A stretch of DNA of 64,000 bases from an uncultured Pelagibacteraceae bacterium (GCA_902610975.1 CACLXL010000001.1:186001-250000); one strand, 5' to 3'; shown: positions 1 through 11,035, counted from the first letter of the stretch. The notes: generated from the letters alone by a model not told the origin. Numbers and translations: made by a program.

Positions 1-2
1 AA

Positions 3-209
3 ACTTATATTTACCACGCTGGTACAAAATTTGTTAATCACAAATTACTTTCTATCGGTGGTAGAGTTTTAAACGTTACAGCGGTAGGATCAAGTTTTTC
101 AAATATTAGATATCAAATTTTAAAAACTTTGAGAAAAATTAATTGGAAGGGAGGGTTTTTCAGAAGAGATATTGGCTGGAGAGTTATAAAAAAAAATGAG
201 AATAATTAG
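3..209 (+). CDS. purD: Phosphoribosylamine--glycine ligase, C-terminal fragment
   Basis: This is the last 68 codons of PurD, the ATP-grasp ligase that makes glycinamide ribonucleotide in purine synthesis. The N-terminus lies outside the window. The fragment opens with YHAGTK, continues with GGRVLNVTAVG and ends near FFRRDIGWR. These match the C-terminal domain of the family, which normally reads FHAGT...GGRVL.VTA.G...YRRDIGWR. The stop at 207-209 lies inside the start of rsmD, so the two genes overlap by 14 bases and are probably translated together. The identification rests on these conserved blocks only. Confidence 0.88.
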   Translation, partial: TYIYHAGTKFVNHKLLSIGGRVLNVTAVGSSFSNIRYQILKTLRKINWKGGFFRRDIGWRVIKKNENN

Positions 210-753
210 TGGACAGTTTAAAGGAAGAACTATTGAATTTTTAAAAAATTTAAATACAAGACCGCTTAAAGACTCAGTAAAAGAGAGTATCTTTAATATA
301 ATAGGTCATTCTAGTGAAGTTATGGTTAAATTGAAAAATTCAAATGTTCTTGATCTTTATTCTGGAGTTGGATCTTTTGGTTTAGAGTGTATTTCACGTG
401 GTGCAGACCATGTAACGTTTGTAGAAAATAACCCGAAAACACTTAAAATTTTAAAAAGGAATATAATCAAACTTTCAAATAAAAATGCTGTAGTTTTTGA
501 AAGTAAAATTGAAAATTTTTTACAGGAAAATAATAAAAAAAAATACGAGATTATTTTTTTTGATCCCCCGTTTTCTGATGAAGAATTTATTGTACATTTA
601 GAAAATTTAAGTAAAAATAATTTTCTCAAAAAAAATCATTTAATAATTATTCATAGAGAAAAAAAATCAAATGATAATTTAAAAAATATTTTAAAAGTTA
701 TAAAGATTAAACAATATGGACGATCAAAAATTATATTTGGCAATTTTATTTAA
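196..753 (+). CDS. rsmD: 16S rRNA (guanine966-N2)-methyltransferase RsmD
   Basis: RsmD methylates N2 of G966 in 16S rRNA during assembly of the 30S subunit. The protein has 185 residues, a usual length. It starts with the family signature MRIISGQFKGR. The SAM-binding motif I (VLDLYSGVGSFG) spans about residues 51-62. The catalytic DPPF motif of N2-guanine methyltransferases is at about 123-126. The ATG at 196 overlaps the end of purD. The 3' end overlaps the convergent pgi by 8 bases, so no room remains for a separate terminator. Confidence 0.9.
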   Translation: MRIISGQFKGRTIEFLKNLNTRPLKDSVKESIFNIIGHSSEVMVKLKNSNVLDLYSGVGSFGLECISRGADHVTFVENNPKTLKILKRNIIKLSNKNAVVFESKIENFLQENNKKKYEIIFFDPPFSDEEFIVHLENLSKNNFLKKNHLIIIHREKKSNDNLKNILKVIKIKQYGRSKIIFGNFI

Positions 754-1945
754 GGAGCATTTTTGTAAATATTTTTACTTGTTCAACAGCAGGTTGATTA
801 AATGGATTTATTCCTACTAGCTTTCCAACAAAAATTGTTTCTAAAATAAAATAAGAAAATAATTCCCCAATAGTTTTTTCGTCTTTTTTATTAATTATAA
901 ATTCCCTAAAAGAAATTTTTTTCTTTAAAAGCGATTTGATTAGTGCAGATTTTTGTGCGTCTTTTATTTCATCTAAAGTTTTTTGATTTAAATATTTAAT
1001 TTTAGAAATATTTTTATAATTTATTTTTCTGGATAAATTTTCTTTTGAACTAAATATATAAAAAAAATTTTTCTTAGGACCATCTAAATAAAGCTGCAAT
1101 AAACTGTGGTGATCCTTGGGAACATTAGAAATAATCGGCATATATCCAAAGTTATTTTTCCCTAAGCTTTCAGCGACTAATTGTTGGCACCAATAAAGAA
1201 ATTTTTCGAGCTCTGGACAGTAATTTAAAAATATTAAATTATTCAATTTCTTTTCTTTAAGTATGCAAGCTAACTTTATAACGCTGTCTTTTAAAAATCC
1301 TTTTTCTTTAAAAGAAATATATTTTCTAATATTTCTTCTGATTTGCAAAATATCTAAGCCCATTAAAAAAGCAGGTACAATTCCTACTTCTGATAATACT
1401 GAATATCTTCCACCAATTGTTTTCTTATGTTCTATAAAAAATAAATTAAATTTTTTTACTAGAGAATATAATACATTATCCTTTTTTTCTGAGATAATGA
1501 TTAAACTTTTACTTTTATTCTTCAAAATTTTTAGAAAAGATAGATTTGTTAAAGTTTCAATGGTGTTCCCAGATTTAGAAATTATTATAAAGAGTGTATT
1601 ATTATTATTTTTCGTTTTTTCAAAATTAACAATCATACTGTTGTCTAGATTATTAAAAAAGTAAACCTTTTTTTTTATTTTAAATTTTAAAAAGTTATAA
1701 ATTGCCTCAGTCCCTAATATAGAACCTCCCATACCAACAATAGCTATTTTTTTAAATTTTTTGAATTTTTTTAAATCGTTTAAATTAAAATTAAATTTAT
1801 AATTTTTATTTAAGATATTAAGTGTTTTTTCAGAATCATCAATGCTTGCTAATATTTCTTTGTTTATAGAATTATAATTTGATAAGAATTCTTTTTTTAA
1901 TTTGCCATTAATATTTTTATTGTAAATAAAATTTTTTGGTCTCAA
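746..1945 (-). CDS. pgi: Glucose-6-phosphate isomerase
   Basis: Pgi interconverts glucose-6-phosphate and fructose-6-phosphate in the cytoplasm. Recognisable blocks are GMGGSILG (about residues 71-78), the phosphate-binding SKSGNTIET (about 123-131), GGRYSVLSEVG and the C-terminal NPFNQPAVEQVK with the conserved glutamine. At 399 residues it is shorter than the 450-550 residues of Bacillus and E. coli enzymes; most of the loss seems to be N-terminal. It is the last gene of a minus-strand run from the HAD hydrolase through ribF, ileS and lspA to this point. Its 3' end overlaps rsmD. Confidence 0.9.
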   Translation of the reverse strand: MRPKNFIYNKNINGKLKKEFLSNYNSINKEILASIDDSEKTLNILNKNYKFNFNLNDLKKFKKFKKIAIVGMGGSILGTEAIYNFLKFKIKKKVYFFNNLDNSMIVNFEKTKNNNNTLFIIISKSGNTIETLTNLSFLKILKNKSKSLIIISEKKDNVLYSLVKKFNLFFIEHKKTIGGRYSVLSEVGIVPAFLMGLDILQIRRNIRKYISFKEKGFLKDSVIKLACILKEKKLNNLIFLNYCPELEKFLYWCQQLVAESLGKNNFGYMPIISNVPKDHHSLLQLYLDGPKKNFFYIFSSKENLSRKINYKNISKIKYLNQKTLDEIKDAQKSALIKSLLKKKISFREFIINKKDEKTIGELFSYFILETIFVGKLVGINPFNQPAVEQVKIFTKMLLK

Positions 1946-1955
1946 ACTTTATTTC

Positions 1956-2261
1956 TCACTTTCGAATTTTATTTAAAATGGACTCTTCAACTGATGATTT
2001 AGTATTTTGACTTTTTTGAACCTTTGGTGCTTTTAAAATTTTTTTAATTTCATCCTCTTCATTTAAATTTTCTCTTTTGACACTGTCAGGTGTTGGTAGT
2101 TCATTATAATCTGGAGGAAGAACTAAAGGCTTTCTTTTCTTTACTAAAAACTCATCAGTGGTTTTTACTTTCTCATTTCTCATTATTTTTCCCGCATCTT
2201 TTATAGATTGGCAAGATGTAAGCACGAATAGAAAAACTAATAAATAATAAATTCTTTTCAT
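1956..2261 (-). CDS. Small lipoprotein, DUF3035 / BamF-like
   Basis: A 101-residue predicted lipoprotein. The N-terminus is a hydrophobic signal followed by a lipobox, LTSC, with the lipidated cysteine at residue 17. The stretch KRKPLVLPPDYNELPTP resembles the DUF3035 family; in Caulobacter a member, BamF, is part of the outer-membrane beta-barrel assembly complex. The start overlaps the end of lspA by 4 bases, which fits, since LspA cleaves prolipoprotein signals. The BamF role is inferred from family resemblance, not shown by this sequence. Confidence 0.65.
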   Translation of the reverse strand: MKRIYYLLVFLFVLTSCQSIKDAGKIMRNEKVKTTDEFLVKKRKPLVLPPDYNELPTPDSVKRENLNEEDEIKKILKAPKVQKSQNTKSSVEESILNKIRK

Positions 2262-2755
2262 AAGATTTCTTTTTTGTTTAATCCGCTAAACAAATAAATA
2301 ATAATTCCCATTGTAATAAATATATCTGCAAAATTAAAAGTAAACCAATGAAAATTTTTGTAATGTATATCAATGAAATCTGGAACTGCATTATAACTTA
2401 TTCTATCGTAAAAATTACCGAGTGCTCCTCCAATAATTATTGAAAAACTAAATTTTTCAAGTCTTTTTGATTTAATTGCATAAAATAATAAAAGAATAAT
2501 TACTAAAGCTATTATAGCAGAAATTAAATTATAAAATATTTGATTATCGAAGCTCATTAACCCAAATCCAATACCTGTATTCCAAACTAAATCTAAATTA
2601 ATATAATCATTTAAATAATATGTATTTTCAGTGAAATTATTTAATATGAATACTTTTGTATATCTATCTAAAAAAAATATTATTAAAATAGCACAAAAAC
2701 AATAGAGATTATTTTTTGTAATAATTTTATTTTTTATTTCTTTAGGATCAATCAA
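2258..2755 (-). CDS. lspA: Lipoprotein signal peptidase (signal peptidase II)
   Basis: LspA is an inner-membrane aspartyl protease that removes signal peptides from prolipoproteins. The 165-residue protein shows four hydrophobic segments. The two conserved catalytic regions are visible: NFYDRISYNAVPDFID, holding the first aspartate region, and FNFADIFI, holding the second catalytic Asp. It sits 12 bases after ileS, and an ileS-lspA pair is common in proteobacteria. It overlaps the lipoprotein gene that follows. Confidence 0.92.
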   Translation of the reverse strand: MIDPKEIKNKIITKNNLYCFCAILIIFFLDRYTKVFILNNFTENTYYLNDYINLDLVWNTGIGFGLMSFDNQIFYNLISAIIALVIILLLFYAIKSKRLEKFSFSIIIGGALGNFYDRISYNAVPDFIDIHYKNFHWFTFNFADIFITMGIIIYLFSGLNKKEIL

Positions 2756-2767
2756 AATATTGACTTT

Positions 2768-5497
2768 CTATTTTATTGGACAACTTTCTCTCTCACATTT
2801 TTTCTCTAAAATTTTCCAACATCTTTCACATTTTTGTCCCTTTGCTTTTTTCACTTCAATCTTGATTTCATCATTATTTGATAATTCTTTTTCTGCTTTT
2901 GAGACGATAAAATAATCTGGTAAATCCAATTTATCGAGAAGTTCAAATTTATCTTTTTTTAATATAAGCTTTATTTCAGCTTCTAAACTCGATCCAATTT
3001 CTTTGTTAACTCTCTTCTCCTCTATTGCAATATTTGCATCTTGTTTAATTTTGAACAATTTCAACCATTTTTCATTTAGCTTTTCGTTTTGCCAACTTGC
3101 TGGAATTTTTACAAAATGATTTTCATGAATACTTTCAGAATTATCTCTGTTCACTAAACTATAAATTTCTTCAGTAGTAAAAACTAAAATTGGAGCGAAC
3201 CACTTTAATAGGCTTTCTAAGATTATGTTCAGAACGATTACACAGTTTTTTCTTTTCTTTGAATTTAAGCTATCACAGTAAAGAACATCTTTTCTGATAT
3301 CAAAATAAAAAGAAGAAAGATCAAGTGTGCAAAAGTTCAAGAGTTCTTTATATAATTTGTGAAAATTATAATTTTTCAAATTTTCATAAAAAGATTTGTT
3401 TATTGAAAATAATTTGTGCAAAATAAATTGCTCCAATTCATCGAATTCATTTATCTTTATTTTGTCAAATTTTTGCTTTTCAAAATTATCTTTAAGGTTA
3501 CCAAGCATAAATCTAAATGTATTTCTAATTTTTCTATAAGACTCTGCGTGTTGTATTAAAATATTTTTATCTATTCTTAAATCTTCAGCATAATCAGACG
3601 CTGAAGCCCAAACTCTAAGTATGTCTGCACCATAATTCTTTAATATATCTTCGGGTGAGATAACATTGCCCATCGATTTAGACATTTTCATACCTTTACC
3701 ATCCACAACGAAACCATGTGAAAGTATACTCTTAAATGGTGCTTTGCCCCTAGTTCCACATGATTCTAATAAGGAAGAGTGAAACCATCCCCTATGCTGA
3801 TCAGATCCCTCTAAATACATGTCTGCAGGCCATTTTAAATCTTTTCTTTTCTCTAAAACAAAACTGTGTGTTGAACCGCTATCAAACCAAACTTCAACAA
3901 TATCATTTAGTTTTTCATAATCATTTGCATCATAGTCATTGCCTAAAAAAGTTTTAGCATCATCTGTGAACCAACAATCGGAGCCTTGCTTTTCGTAAAT
4001 AGATGCAATTCTATCTATAATTTTTTGATCTCTTAACGGTTCTTTTGTTTTTTTATTTATAAATATAGGCAATGGCACACCCCAAACTCTTTGTCGTGAG
4101 ACACACCAGTCCGGTCTTCCTTCAATCATCGATAAAAGCCTTTCCTTGCCTTTATTTGGGTAAAAAACAGTCTCACTTATAGCTTTAACTGCTTTATCTC
4201 TTAATTTATTTTTTTGCATAGAAATAAACCATTGAGGTGTTGCTCTGTAAATTAGTGGAGCCTTAGATCTCCAAGAATGAGGATAGCTATGATTAAGTTT
4301 ATCATTTTTAAGTAATTTGTTTTGCTCTTTAAGTTTTTCTATAACGATTGAGTCTGCCTTAAATACATGTGTATTTGTAAAATATGGGACCTCTTTAGTA
4401 TAAACACCCGCGTTATCAACTGTGTAAAGTGATGGAATATTATTTTTTAAACATAAATTAAAGTCATCAGGACCATGGCTAGGAGCACAATGAACTATCC
4501 CTGTTCCTTGCTCTAAGTTTACAAATTGTGCATCCAGCATTGGAACGTCGTAATCAAAATCCATTTTGACAAACGGATGACTACATAAGGTTCCTTTAAA
4601 TTCTGATCCTTTAAAAGTACTCAATTCTTTGTAGCTTTTTATTTCACATTCTTTAGTAATCGATTCAATTAAATTTTTTGCAACTACAATTCTCTTGTCT
4701 TTAAAATTTTCAAGGTTATCAATTTCCAAAACTGAGTATTCGATGTTACTATTAAAAGCTAATGCTTTATTTGCAGGTATAGTCCAAGGTGTGGTAGTCC
4801 AAATTATTATGCTTGAGTCCTTAAGAAAGTCTTTGTTAGTTTTCTTAACCTTAAATGCAACATAAATTGTATTAGAAGTATGATCTAAATACTCTACTTC
4901 GGCATCAGCCAAAGCAGTTTTTTCTACAGTAGACCATAGAACTGGCTTAAACCCCTGATATAAACTTCCATCTAAAAGAAATTTACCTAACTCTCTCACA
5001 ATTTGGGCTTCAGCCTCGTAACTCATTGTAGAATAATAATTTTCAAAATCACCTACTACTCCTAGTCTCTTAAACTCTTTAATGTGAACATCGATCCAGC
5101 TTTTTGCAAACTCCCTGCATTCTTGTCTGAAATCTTTTATAGGCACTTCGTCTTTGTTCTTTTTCTTTTTTTTGTATTGTTCCTCAATTTTCCATTCAAT
5201 AGGTAGCCCATGACAGTCCCAACCTGGTACATAAACAGAGTCTCTACCGTTCATTTGATGAAAACGAGTTATCATATCTTTTAAAATTTTGTTTAGCGCA
5301 GTACCCATATGTATATGACCGTTTGCATAAGGGGGGCCATCATGAAGCACGAACTTTTCTTTTCCTCTAGATTGTTTTCTAAGCTTTTCAAAAATCTTGT
5401 TTTTTTCCCATTTCTTTAAAATTTCAGGTTCTTTAAGTGGCAAACTAGCTTTCATTGAAAAAGCTGTTTTGGGAAGTTGTAAGGTATCTTTGGACAT
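2768..5497 (-). CDS. ileS: Isoleucyl-tRNA synthetase
   Basis: Class I aminoacyl-tRNA synthetase charging tRNA-Ile, 909 residues. The HIGH-type motif is HIHMG at about residues 61-65 after DGPPYANG. The KMSKS loop is present as GKGMKMSKSMGN. The editing (CP1) domain shows TTTPWTIPANKAL and GTGIVHCAPSHGPDD. The C-terminus carries a zinc-binding cysteine set (CERCWK...CERESC), as in bacterial IleRS. It overlaps the ribF stop by one base. Confidence 0.96.
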   Translation of the reverse strand: MSKDTLQLPKTAFSMKASLPLKEPEILKKWEKNKIFEKLRKQSRGKEKFVLHDGPPYANGHIHMGTALNKILKDMITRFHQMNGRDSVYVPGWDCHGLPIEWKIEEQYKKKKKNKDEVPIKDFRQECREFAKSWIDVHIKEFKRLGVVGDFENYYSTMSYEAEAQIVRELGKFLLDGSLYQGFKPVLWSTVEKTALADAEVEYLDHTSNTIYVAFKVKKTNKDFLKDSSIIIWTTTPWTIPANKALAFNSNIEYSVLEIDNLENFKDKRIVVAKNLIESITKECEIKSYKELSTFKGSEFKGTLCSHPFVKMDFDYDVPMLDAQFVNLEQGTGIVHCAPSHGPDDFNLCLKNNIPSLYTVDNAGVYTKEVPYFTNTHVFKADSIVIEKLKEQNKLLKNDKLNHSYPHSWRSKAPLIYRATPQWFISMQKNKLRDKAVKAISETVFYPNKGKERLLSMIEGRPDWCVSRQRVWGVPLPIFINKKTKEPLRDQKIIDRIASIYEKQGSDCWFTDDAKTFLGNDYDANDYEKLNDIVEVWFDSGSTHSFVLEKRKDLKWPADMYLEGSDQHRGWFHSSLLESCGTRGKAPFKSILSHGFVVDGKGMKMSKSMGNVISPEDILKNYGADILRVWASASDYAEDLRIDKNILIQHAESYRKIRNTFRFMLGNLKDNFEKQKFDKIKINEFDELEQFILHKLFSINKSFYENLKNYNFHKLYKELLNFCTLDLSSFYFDIRKDVLYCDSLNSKKRKNCVIVLNIILESLLKWFAPILVFTTEEIYSLVNRDNSESIHENHFVKIPASWQNEKLNEKWLKLFKIKQDANIAIEEKRVNKEIGSSLEAEIKLILKKDKFELLDKLDLPDYFIVSKAEKELSNNDEIKIEVKKAKGQKCERCWKILEKKCERESCPIK

Positions 5498-6405
5498 TAT
5501 TTTTTTGCCTGTTTTATATCAAGTTGTATTTGTTTTTTTAAATATTTCAAATTTCTAAATTTTTTTTCTGGTCTTATAAATTTTTTAAAACTTACACCTA
5601 TCTCTTTATTATATAAATTTTTGTTAATTCCAAAGATATTTGTTTCTAATAATAAATTTTGCCCATTAAAAGTTGGTCTATAGCCTACATTAGCTATGCC
5701 ATTTTTAATAAAATTATTACTTTGAACTTTAACAGCATAAACTCCGAGTTTGGGGACAACGTAATCATTTAATTTCAAATTACATGTTGGAAAACCAATT
5801 TTATGTCCTCTTCTCTGTCCTTTAATTACTTTTCCAACAACAGTCCAATTACGATTTAATAATTTATTTATCTCATCTATTTTACCCAATCTTATTTTTT
5901 TTCTTATAAGTGTTGATGAAATTATTTTATTATTTTTTTTGAAAGGTTTAGTTACAATATTTTTAAAATCGTATTTTTTTTCAAATTTTTTTAAAGTCTT
6001 GATGTTTCCTTGTCGTTTAAAACCAAATTTAAAGTTTTTACTTACATATAAGAATTTACATTTTGTTTTTTTGAAAATAATTTTTTTAATAAACTCTTCT
6101 GCTGATTGAGATGAAAACTTTTTATTAAATTTTATTATTATTAAGAAATCTAACTTAAATTTCTTAAGCTGTTGCTTTTTCTGTTGTAACGAATTTATTC
6201 TGTGGTGTTTAATTTTTTTATTAAAAAACATCACAGGCACTGGCTCGAAAGTTATAGCTCCAAAAGGTATTTTATTTTTTTTAGCTTTTCGTTTGGCCTC
6301 ACTTATTACTTTCTGATGGCCCAAATGTAATCCATCAAAATTACCTATTGCTATAACACCGTTGCAATGTTTTTGATCAAGAATTGGACTCTTATAAATT
6401 TTCAT
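5497..6405 (-). CDS. ribF: Bifunctional riboflavin kinase / FAD synthetase
   Basis: RibF phosphorylates riboflavin to FMN and adenylylates FMN to FAD. The N-terminal nucleotidyltransferase domain carries IAIGNFDGLHLGHQ at about residues 18-31, the family's HxGH-type motif. The C-terminal riboflavin-kinase domain (about 185-300) shows RRGHKIGFPTCNL, in which GxPTxN binds the nucleotide, then GVYAV and NVGYRPTF. Length (302) is typical. It lies one base after the HAD hydrolase and directly before ileS, a common arrangement. Confidence 0.93.
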   Translation of the reverse strand: MKIYKSPILDQKHCNGVIAIGNFDGLHLGHQKVISEAKRKAKKNKIPFGAITFEPVPVMFFNKKIKHHRINSLQQKKQQLKKFKLDFLIIIKFNKKFSSQSAEEFIKKIIFKKTKCKFLYVSKNFKFGFKRQGNIKTLKKFEKKYDFKNIVTKPFKKNNKIISSTLIRKKIRLGKIDEINKLLNRNWTVVGKVIKGQRRGHKIGFPTCNLKLNDYVVPKLGVYAVKVQSNNFIKNGIANVGYRPTFNGQNLLLETNIFGINKNLYNKEIGVSFKKFIRPEKKFRNLKYLKKQIQLDIKQAKK

Positions 6406-6406
6406 T

Positions 6407-7213
6407 TTACCATTTTAATTCTTTTTGAAAAAAATTTGCTTTTACACTATATTTTCCTAAAATTTTTTTAAGCTCAGAAAAATTATTGAACTCTTTACGG
6501 TGAACACCTTCAGTTATAAAAATAGAGTCTATATTTAAATTATTGGCCCCTTTTATATCTGTTCTTAAATTATCTCCGATAGCTAAAACTTTTTCGTTTG
6601 GTTCAAAACACAAATTGTAAATTTCCTTATGTGGTTTCCCAAAATAAATTACTTTACCTCCGAGATCTTCAAAAACTTTTGCTACTGAGCCTGCACAGAG
6701 TTCTTCAATGCTACCTCTGTGAACTATTAAATCTGGATTGGTGCAAATTAATTTTTTTGAAACATGGTCCAATAAAATTTTTTTATAATAGTTCAAGTCA
6801 TTTTCGTATTCGTCAAATAATCCTGTACATAAAATAAAATCGCAACTCTTAAGATCAGTTTTATTGTCTTTTACTTTTTCAAATATTGAAGAGTCTCTAA
6901 CTGGTCCTAGATGATAAAATGTCTTCCCAAATTTTTTTTGGTTTATGGCATGCATTGCTGCTTCACCTGAAGTCATTACATTTTCAAGGAGTCTTTTATC
7001 CATCTTCATTTTTAATAGAAAATTAATCACGTTCGAACTAGGCCTAGGTGCATTAGATAGAAATACTATTTTTTTTGCATGCTTTTTCAATTGAGCTGCT
7101 GCTTCTATAGCTTTTGGATTAAGATTTACTCCATTATGAATTACTCCCCATAAGTCTATAATAAAAGTATCATATTTTTCGAATATATCTGCCAAGTGGT
7201 TTAGTTCTTTCAA
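6407..7213 (-). CDS. HAD-superfamily class IIA hydrolase (TIGR01459-like)
   Basis: A 268-residue HAD hydrolase of the NagD-like class IIA group. The N-terminal nucleophile motif reads IIDLWGVIHNG; the DxWG form is typical of the TIGR01459 subfamily instead of DxDGT. A second motif with a hydroxyl residue follows (FLSNAPRPS). Lys appears in FGKPHKEIY and the acidic motif in AIGDNLRTDIKGA. The substrate is unknown, probably a phosphorylated metabolite. It is the first gene of the minus-strand ribF-ileS-lspA run and is divergent from groES. Confidence 0.75.
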   Translation of the reverse strand: MKELNHLADIFEKYDTFIIDLWGVIHNGVNLNPKAIEAAAQLKKHAKKIVFLSNAPRPSSNVINFLLKMKMDKRLLENVMTSGEAAMHAINQKKFGKTFYHLGPVRDSSIFEKVKDNKTDLKSCDFILCTGLFDEYENDLNYYKKILLDHVSKKLICTNPDLIVHRGSIEELCAGSVAKVFEDLGGKVIYFGKPHKEIYNLCFEPNEKVLAIGDNLRTDIKGANNLNIDSIFITEGVHRKEFNNFSELKKILGKYSVKANFFQKELKW

Positions 7214-7280
7214 TGTACTATTTCTCTCCTTTTAATGCTCATAAATATTGTTTATATTGGTTTTTTTAATGATTTTGCCT

Positions 7281-7308
7281 CTTGAAATATAGTTAAAACA
7301 TACCATAT
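7281..7308 (+). promoter_or_regulatory. Sigma32-type heat-shock promoter of groESL
   Basis: CTTGAA at 7281-7286 is followed after 14 bases by TACCATAT at 7301-7308. The RpoH consensus is CTTGAA, 13-15 bases, CCCCATNT, so the -35 matches fully and the -10 in six of eight positions. No CIRCE inverted repeat is seen upstream of groES. Transcription would start near 7315, giving a leader of about 30 bases with GGAG at 7331-7334. Heat-shock control by RpoH is inferred. Confidence 0.7.
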
Positions 7309-7343
7309 CAACACTACATTAAAATTTATAGGAGAAAATACAT

Positions 7344-7640
7344 ATGAAATTTAGACCTCTGCACGATCGTGTGCTTATTAAAGTGCTAGACAGTGAGGAA
7401 AAAACTGCTGGCGGAATTATTATACCTGATACTGCTAAGGAAAAACCTCAGGAAGGTGAAGTTGTTGCTGTAGGTCCTGGAGCTAAAAATGAAAATGGAA
7501 AAGTTTCTGCAATGGACGTTAAAGTTGGAGATATAGTACTTTTCGGAAAATGGTCTGGAACTGAAGTCAAAATTGATGGTAAAGAGTATAGCATTATGAA
7601 AGAATCAGACATAATGGGAATTTCAAAAAGTAAAAAATAA
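7344..7640 (+). CDS. groES: Co-chaperonin GroES
   Basis: The 10-kDa heptameric lid of the GroEL folding chamber. It has 98 residues and begins [13 protein letters not shown]. The mobile loop ([18 protein letters not shown]) that contacts GroEL is intact, and the conserved [10 protein letters not shown] and [16 protein letters not shown] follow. The start at 7344 is supported by GGAG 9 bases upstream. groEL follows after 18 bases with its own AAAGGAG. Confidence 0.97.
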   Translation: MKFRPLHDRVLIKVLDSEEKTAGGIIIPDTAKEKPQEGEVVAVGPGAKNENGKVSAMDVKVGDIVLFGKWSGTEVKIDGKEYSIMKESDIMGISKSKK

Positions 7641-9317
<1,677 letters not shown>

Positions 9318-9323
9318 TTTCAT

Positions 9324-10001
9324 CTACACAAAAGATTTTAAAAAAGGCTGCAATTTCGCAGCCTTTTTTTTTGCAATAAATAAACATGCTCTAGAGCTAA
9401 GTATTAAACCATCTTTAAGAACTCTTAAATTATTATCAGCCAAAGTTTTCCCTGTAGATGTAATGTCAGTAATTATTTCTGAAGAACCTATAAAGGGATA
9501 TGTTTCTGTAGCACCGAGACTGGATATCAATTTATATTGAGTAACTCCTTTAGATATTAAAAAATTATTAGTTAGATTTGGATATTTAGTCGCTACTCTC
9601 AATCTAAAGTTTCTTTTAGATCTTATGTCAAATGATACCTCCTCAAGATCAGCAATAGTCTGAACGTCTATCCAATCATCAGGCACTGCAACAACTAAGT
9701 TGGCATCACCAAAGTCAAGTTTTTTTTGAATATTTATTCTAGCTTGTAAATTTTGATCAGATTCTTTTAAAAGATCTAACCCAGATACACCAATGTCTAA
9801 AGTTCCATCTCCTAATCTTTGAATGATTTCTTTAGCATGAAGAAAAATAACTTTAATTTTCGAATTATTTTCAATAGTCCCAAAATAATTTCTTTCTTTT
9901 TCATTTTGTAATATCTTCAGATCTCTATCATTAAAAAATGAAATTGCTTTATCTTTTAAACGTCCTTTACTTGGTAGACCTATAGTAATTAATTCCTTCA
10001 T
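9324..10001 (-). CDS. hisG: ATP phosphoribosyltransferase, short form
   Basis: Catalyses the first step of histidine synthesis, condensing ATP and PRPP. At 225 residues it is the short HisG form, which lacks the C-terminal regulatory domain and depends on HisZ, encoded immediately upstream with a 4-base overlap. Conserved segments are ITIGLPSKGRLKD at the N-terminus, DIGVSGLDLL and the PRPP-binding EIITDITSTGKTLADN. The last codons overlap the groESL terminator. Confidence 0.93.
   Translation of the reverse strand: MKELITIGLPSKGRLKDKAISFFNDRDLKILQNEKERNYFGTIENNSKIKVIFLHAKEIIQRLGDGTLDIGVSGLDLLKESDQNLQARINIQKKLDFGDANLVVAVPDDWIDVQTIADLEEVSFDIRSKRNFRLRVATKYPNLTNNFLISKGVTQYKLISSLGATETYPFIGSSEIITDITSTGKTLADNNLRVLKDGLILSSRACLFIAKKKAAKLQPFLKSFV
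9346..9372 (+). terminator. Intrinsic terminator of groESL, inside hisG
   Basis: GGCTGC (9346-9351), loop AATTTC, GCAGCC (9358-9363), then a run of nine T. It follows the groEL stop by 28 bases. The same bases encode the last residues of HisG on the other strand (AKKKAAKLQP), so the terminator is embedded in a convergent coding region. Read on the minus strand the run of T precedes the hairpin, so it should terminate only plus-strand transcription. Confidence 0.85.
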
Positions 10002-11035
10002 ATATTTTTTAGGTTAATTGCAGCACCAACAGCTGGGATATTTTTTTTTGCGCCTAAACTTTTTAGTAAATCATCATATCTGCCGCCCCTAGCAATTTCT
10101 TTCTTCCCTGAAAATACTTCAAACACAATTCCAGTGTAATATTCTACATCTCTACCGAAATTTGCGATGAAGTAAATATCCTGATTAAGTTTTTTTAGAC
10201 TAAGAACAGACTTAAATTCCTTAAATATATTTTTTTTTAGATTATTTTTATTAGCAAAATCTAATAACCTTTCGTCAATTTTTGATAGTTTGCAATTAAT
10301 TTGTAAAAATGATTTAATAATTTTTACAATTTTTTTTCCATTTGTAAAAGATCTTGGATCTTTAACTTTTTTATCAAATCTTTTTAAAATTTCTGATATT
10401 GATCTCCCTGCAATAATTTTATCCTGATCTAATTTCTTCATTTCATAAAATCTTTTTTTGTCTTCATCAAAAGTAACTGCATCTATATCTGTATTTTTTT
10501 CCAATCTTCTAAGAAGCTCTTCAAAATAACTTGGCCTCCAAAAGTGTCTTATTAATCTTAGCTTCCATCTTTCAGGCATTTCTAAAGCATTAATTAGACA
10601 TTTAAATAGACCAATGTCTCCAACTTTAATTTGAATATTTTTCTTTTTAATCTTTTTTGCTGAATTCAAAATTGTACTTATTACTTTAAAATCATCTTGA
10701 GTTTGGTTTTTTGAACCTAAAATTTCAATACCTAGTTGATCGTTGATAAAATCAGATCCTTTCTTATTAGATCTTCTGTAAGCTTGTCCGGAGTAATAAA
10801 TTTTAGAAGATGATTTATTTTGCAAAAAACTTATACAAGAGGCGACTGTTAAATCTGGTCTTAGACACATAGTTTTTCCATCTTCTCTTTTAAAGGTAAG
10901 CATGGAGCTTCTAAATCTTTCTCCAGACCTTTCAATTATGTAGTCTGAGTCCAAAAGAACATCGGGTTCAGATAAAACAAAACCATTGCTCTTAAAAGTT
11001 TTAATTATTGTTTCAGATAATTTTTTTGATTTCAT
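9998..11035 (-). CDS. hisZ: ATP phosphoribosyltransferase regulatory subunit HisZ
   Basis: HisZ is a HisRS paralogue that lacks aminoacylation activity and forms a complex with short HisG. The 345-residue protein keeps the class II synthetase fold: motif 2-like SSMLTFKREDGKTMCLRPDLT and motif 3-like AVGAAINL with GGRYDDLLKSLG before it. It overlaps hisS by 23 bases and hisG by 4, giving a tight hisS-hisZ-hisG unit. The pairing with a 225-residue HisG supports HisZ over a second HisRS. Confidence 0.9.
   Translation of the reverse strand: MKSKKLSETIIKTFKSNGFVLSEPDVLLDSDYIIERSGERFRSSMLTFKREDGKTMCLRPDLTVASCISFLQNKSSSKIYYSGQAYRRSNKKGSDFINDQLGIEILGSKNQTQDDFKVISTILNSAKKIKKKNIQIKVGDIGLFKCLINALEMPERWKLRLIRHFWRPSYFEELLRRLEKNTDIDAVTFDEDKKRFYEMKKLDQDKIIAGRSISEILKRFDKKVKDPRSFTNGKKIVKIIKSFLQINCKLSKIDERLLDFANKNNLKKNIFKEFKSVLSLKKLNQDIYFIANFGRDVEYYTGIVFEVFSGKKEIARGGRYDDLLKSLGAKKNIPAVGAAINLKNI

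Noticed and set aside
7214-7343. CIRCE element before groES
   Set aside because: No TTAGCACTC-like inverted repeat is present; the sigma32-like promoter explains control.
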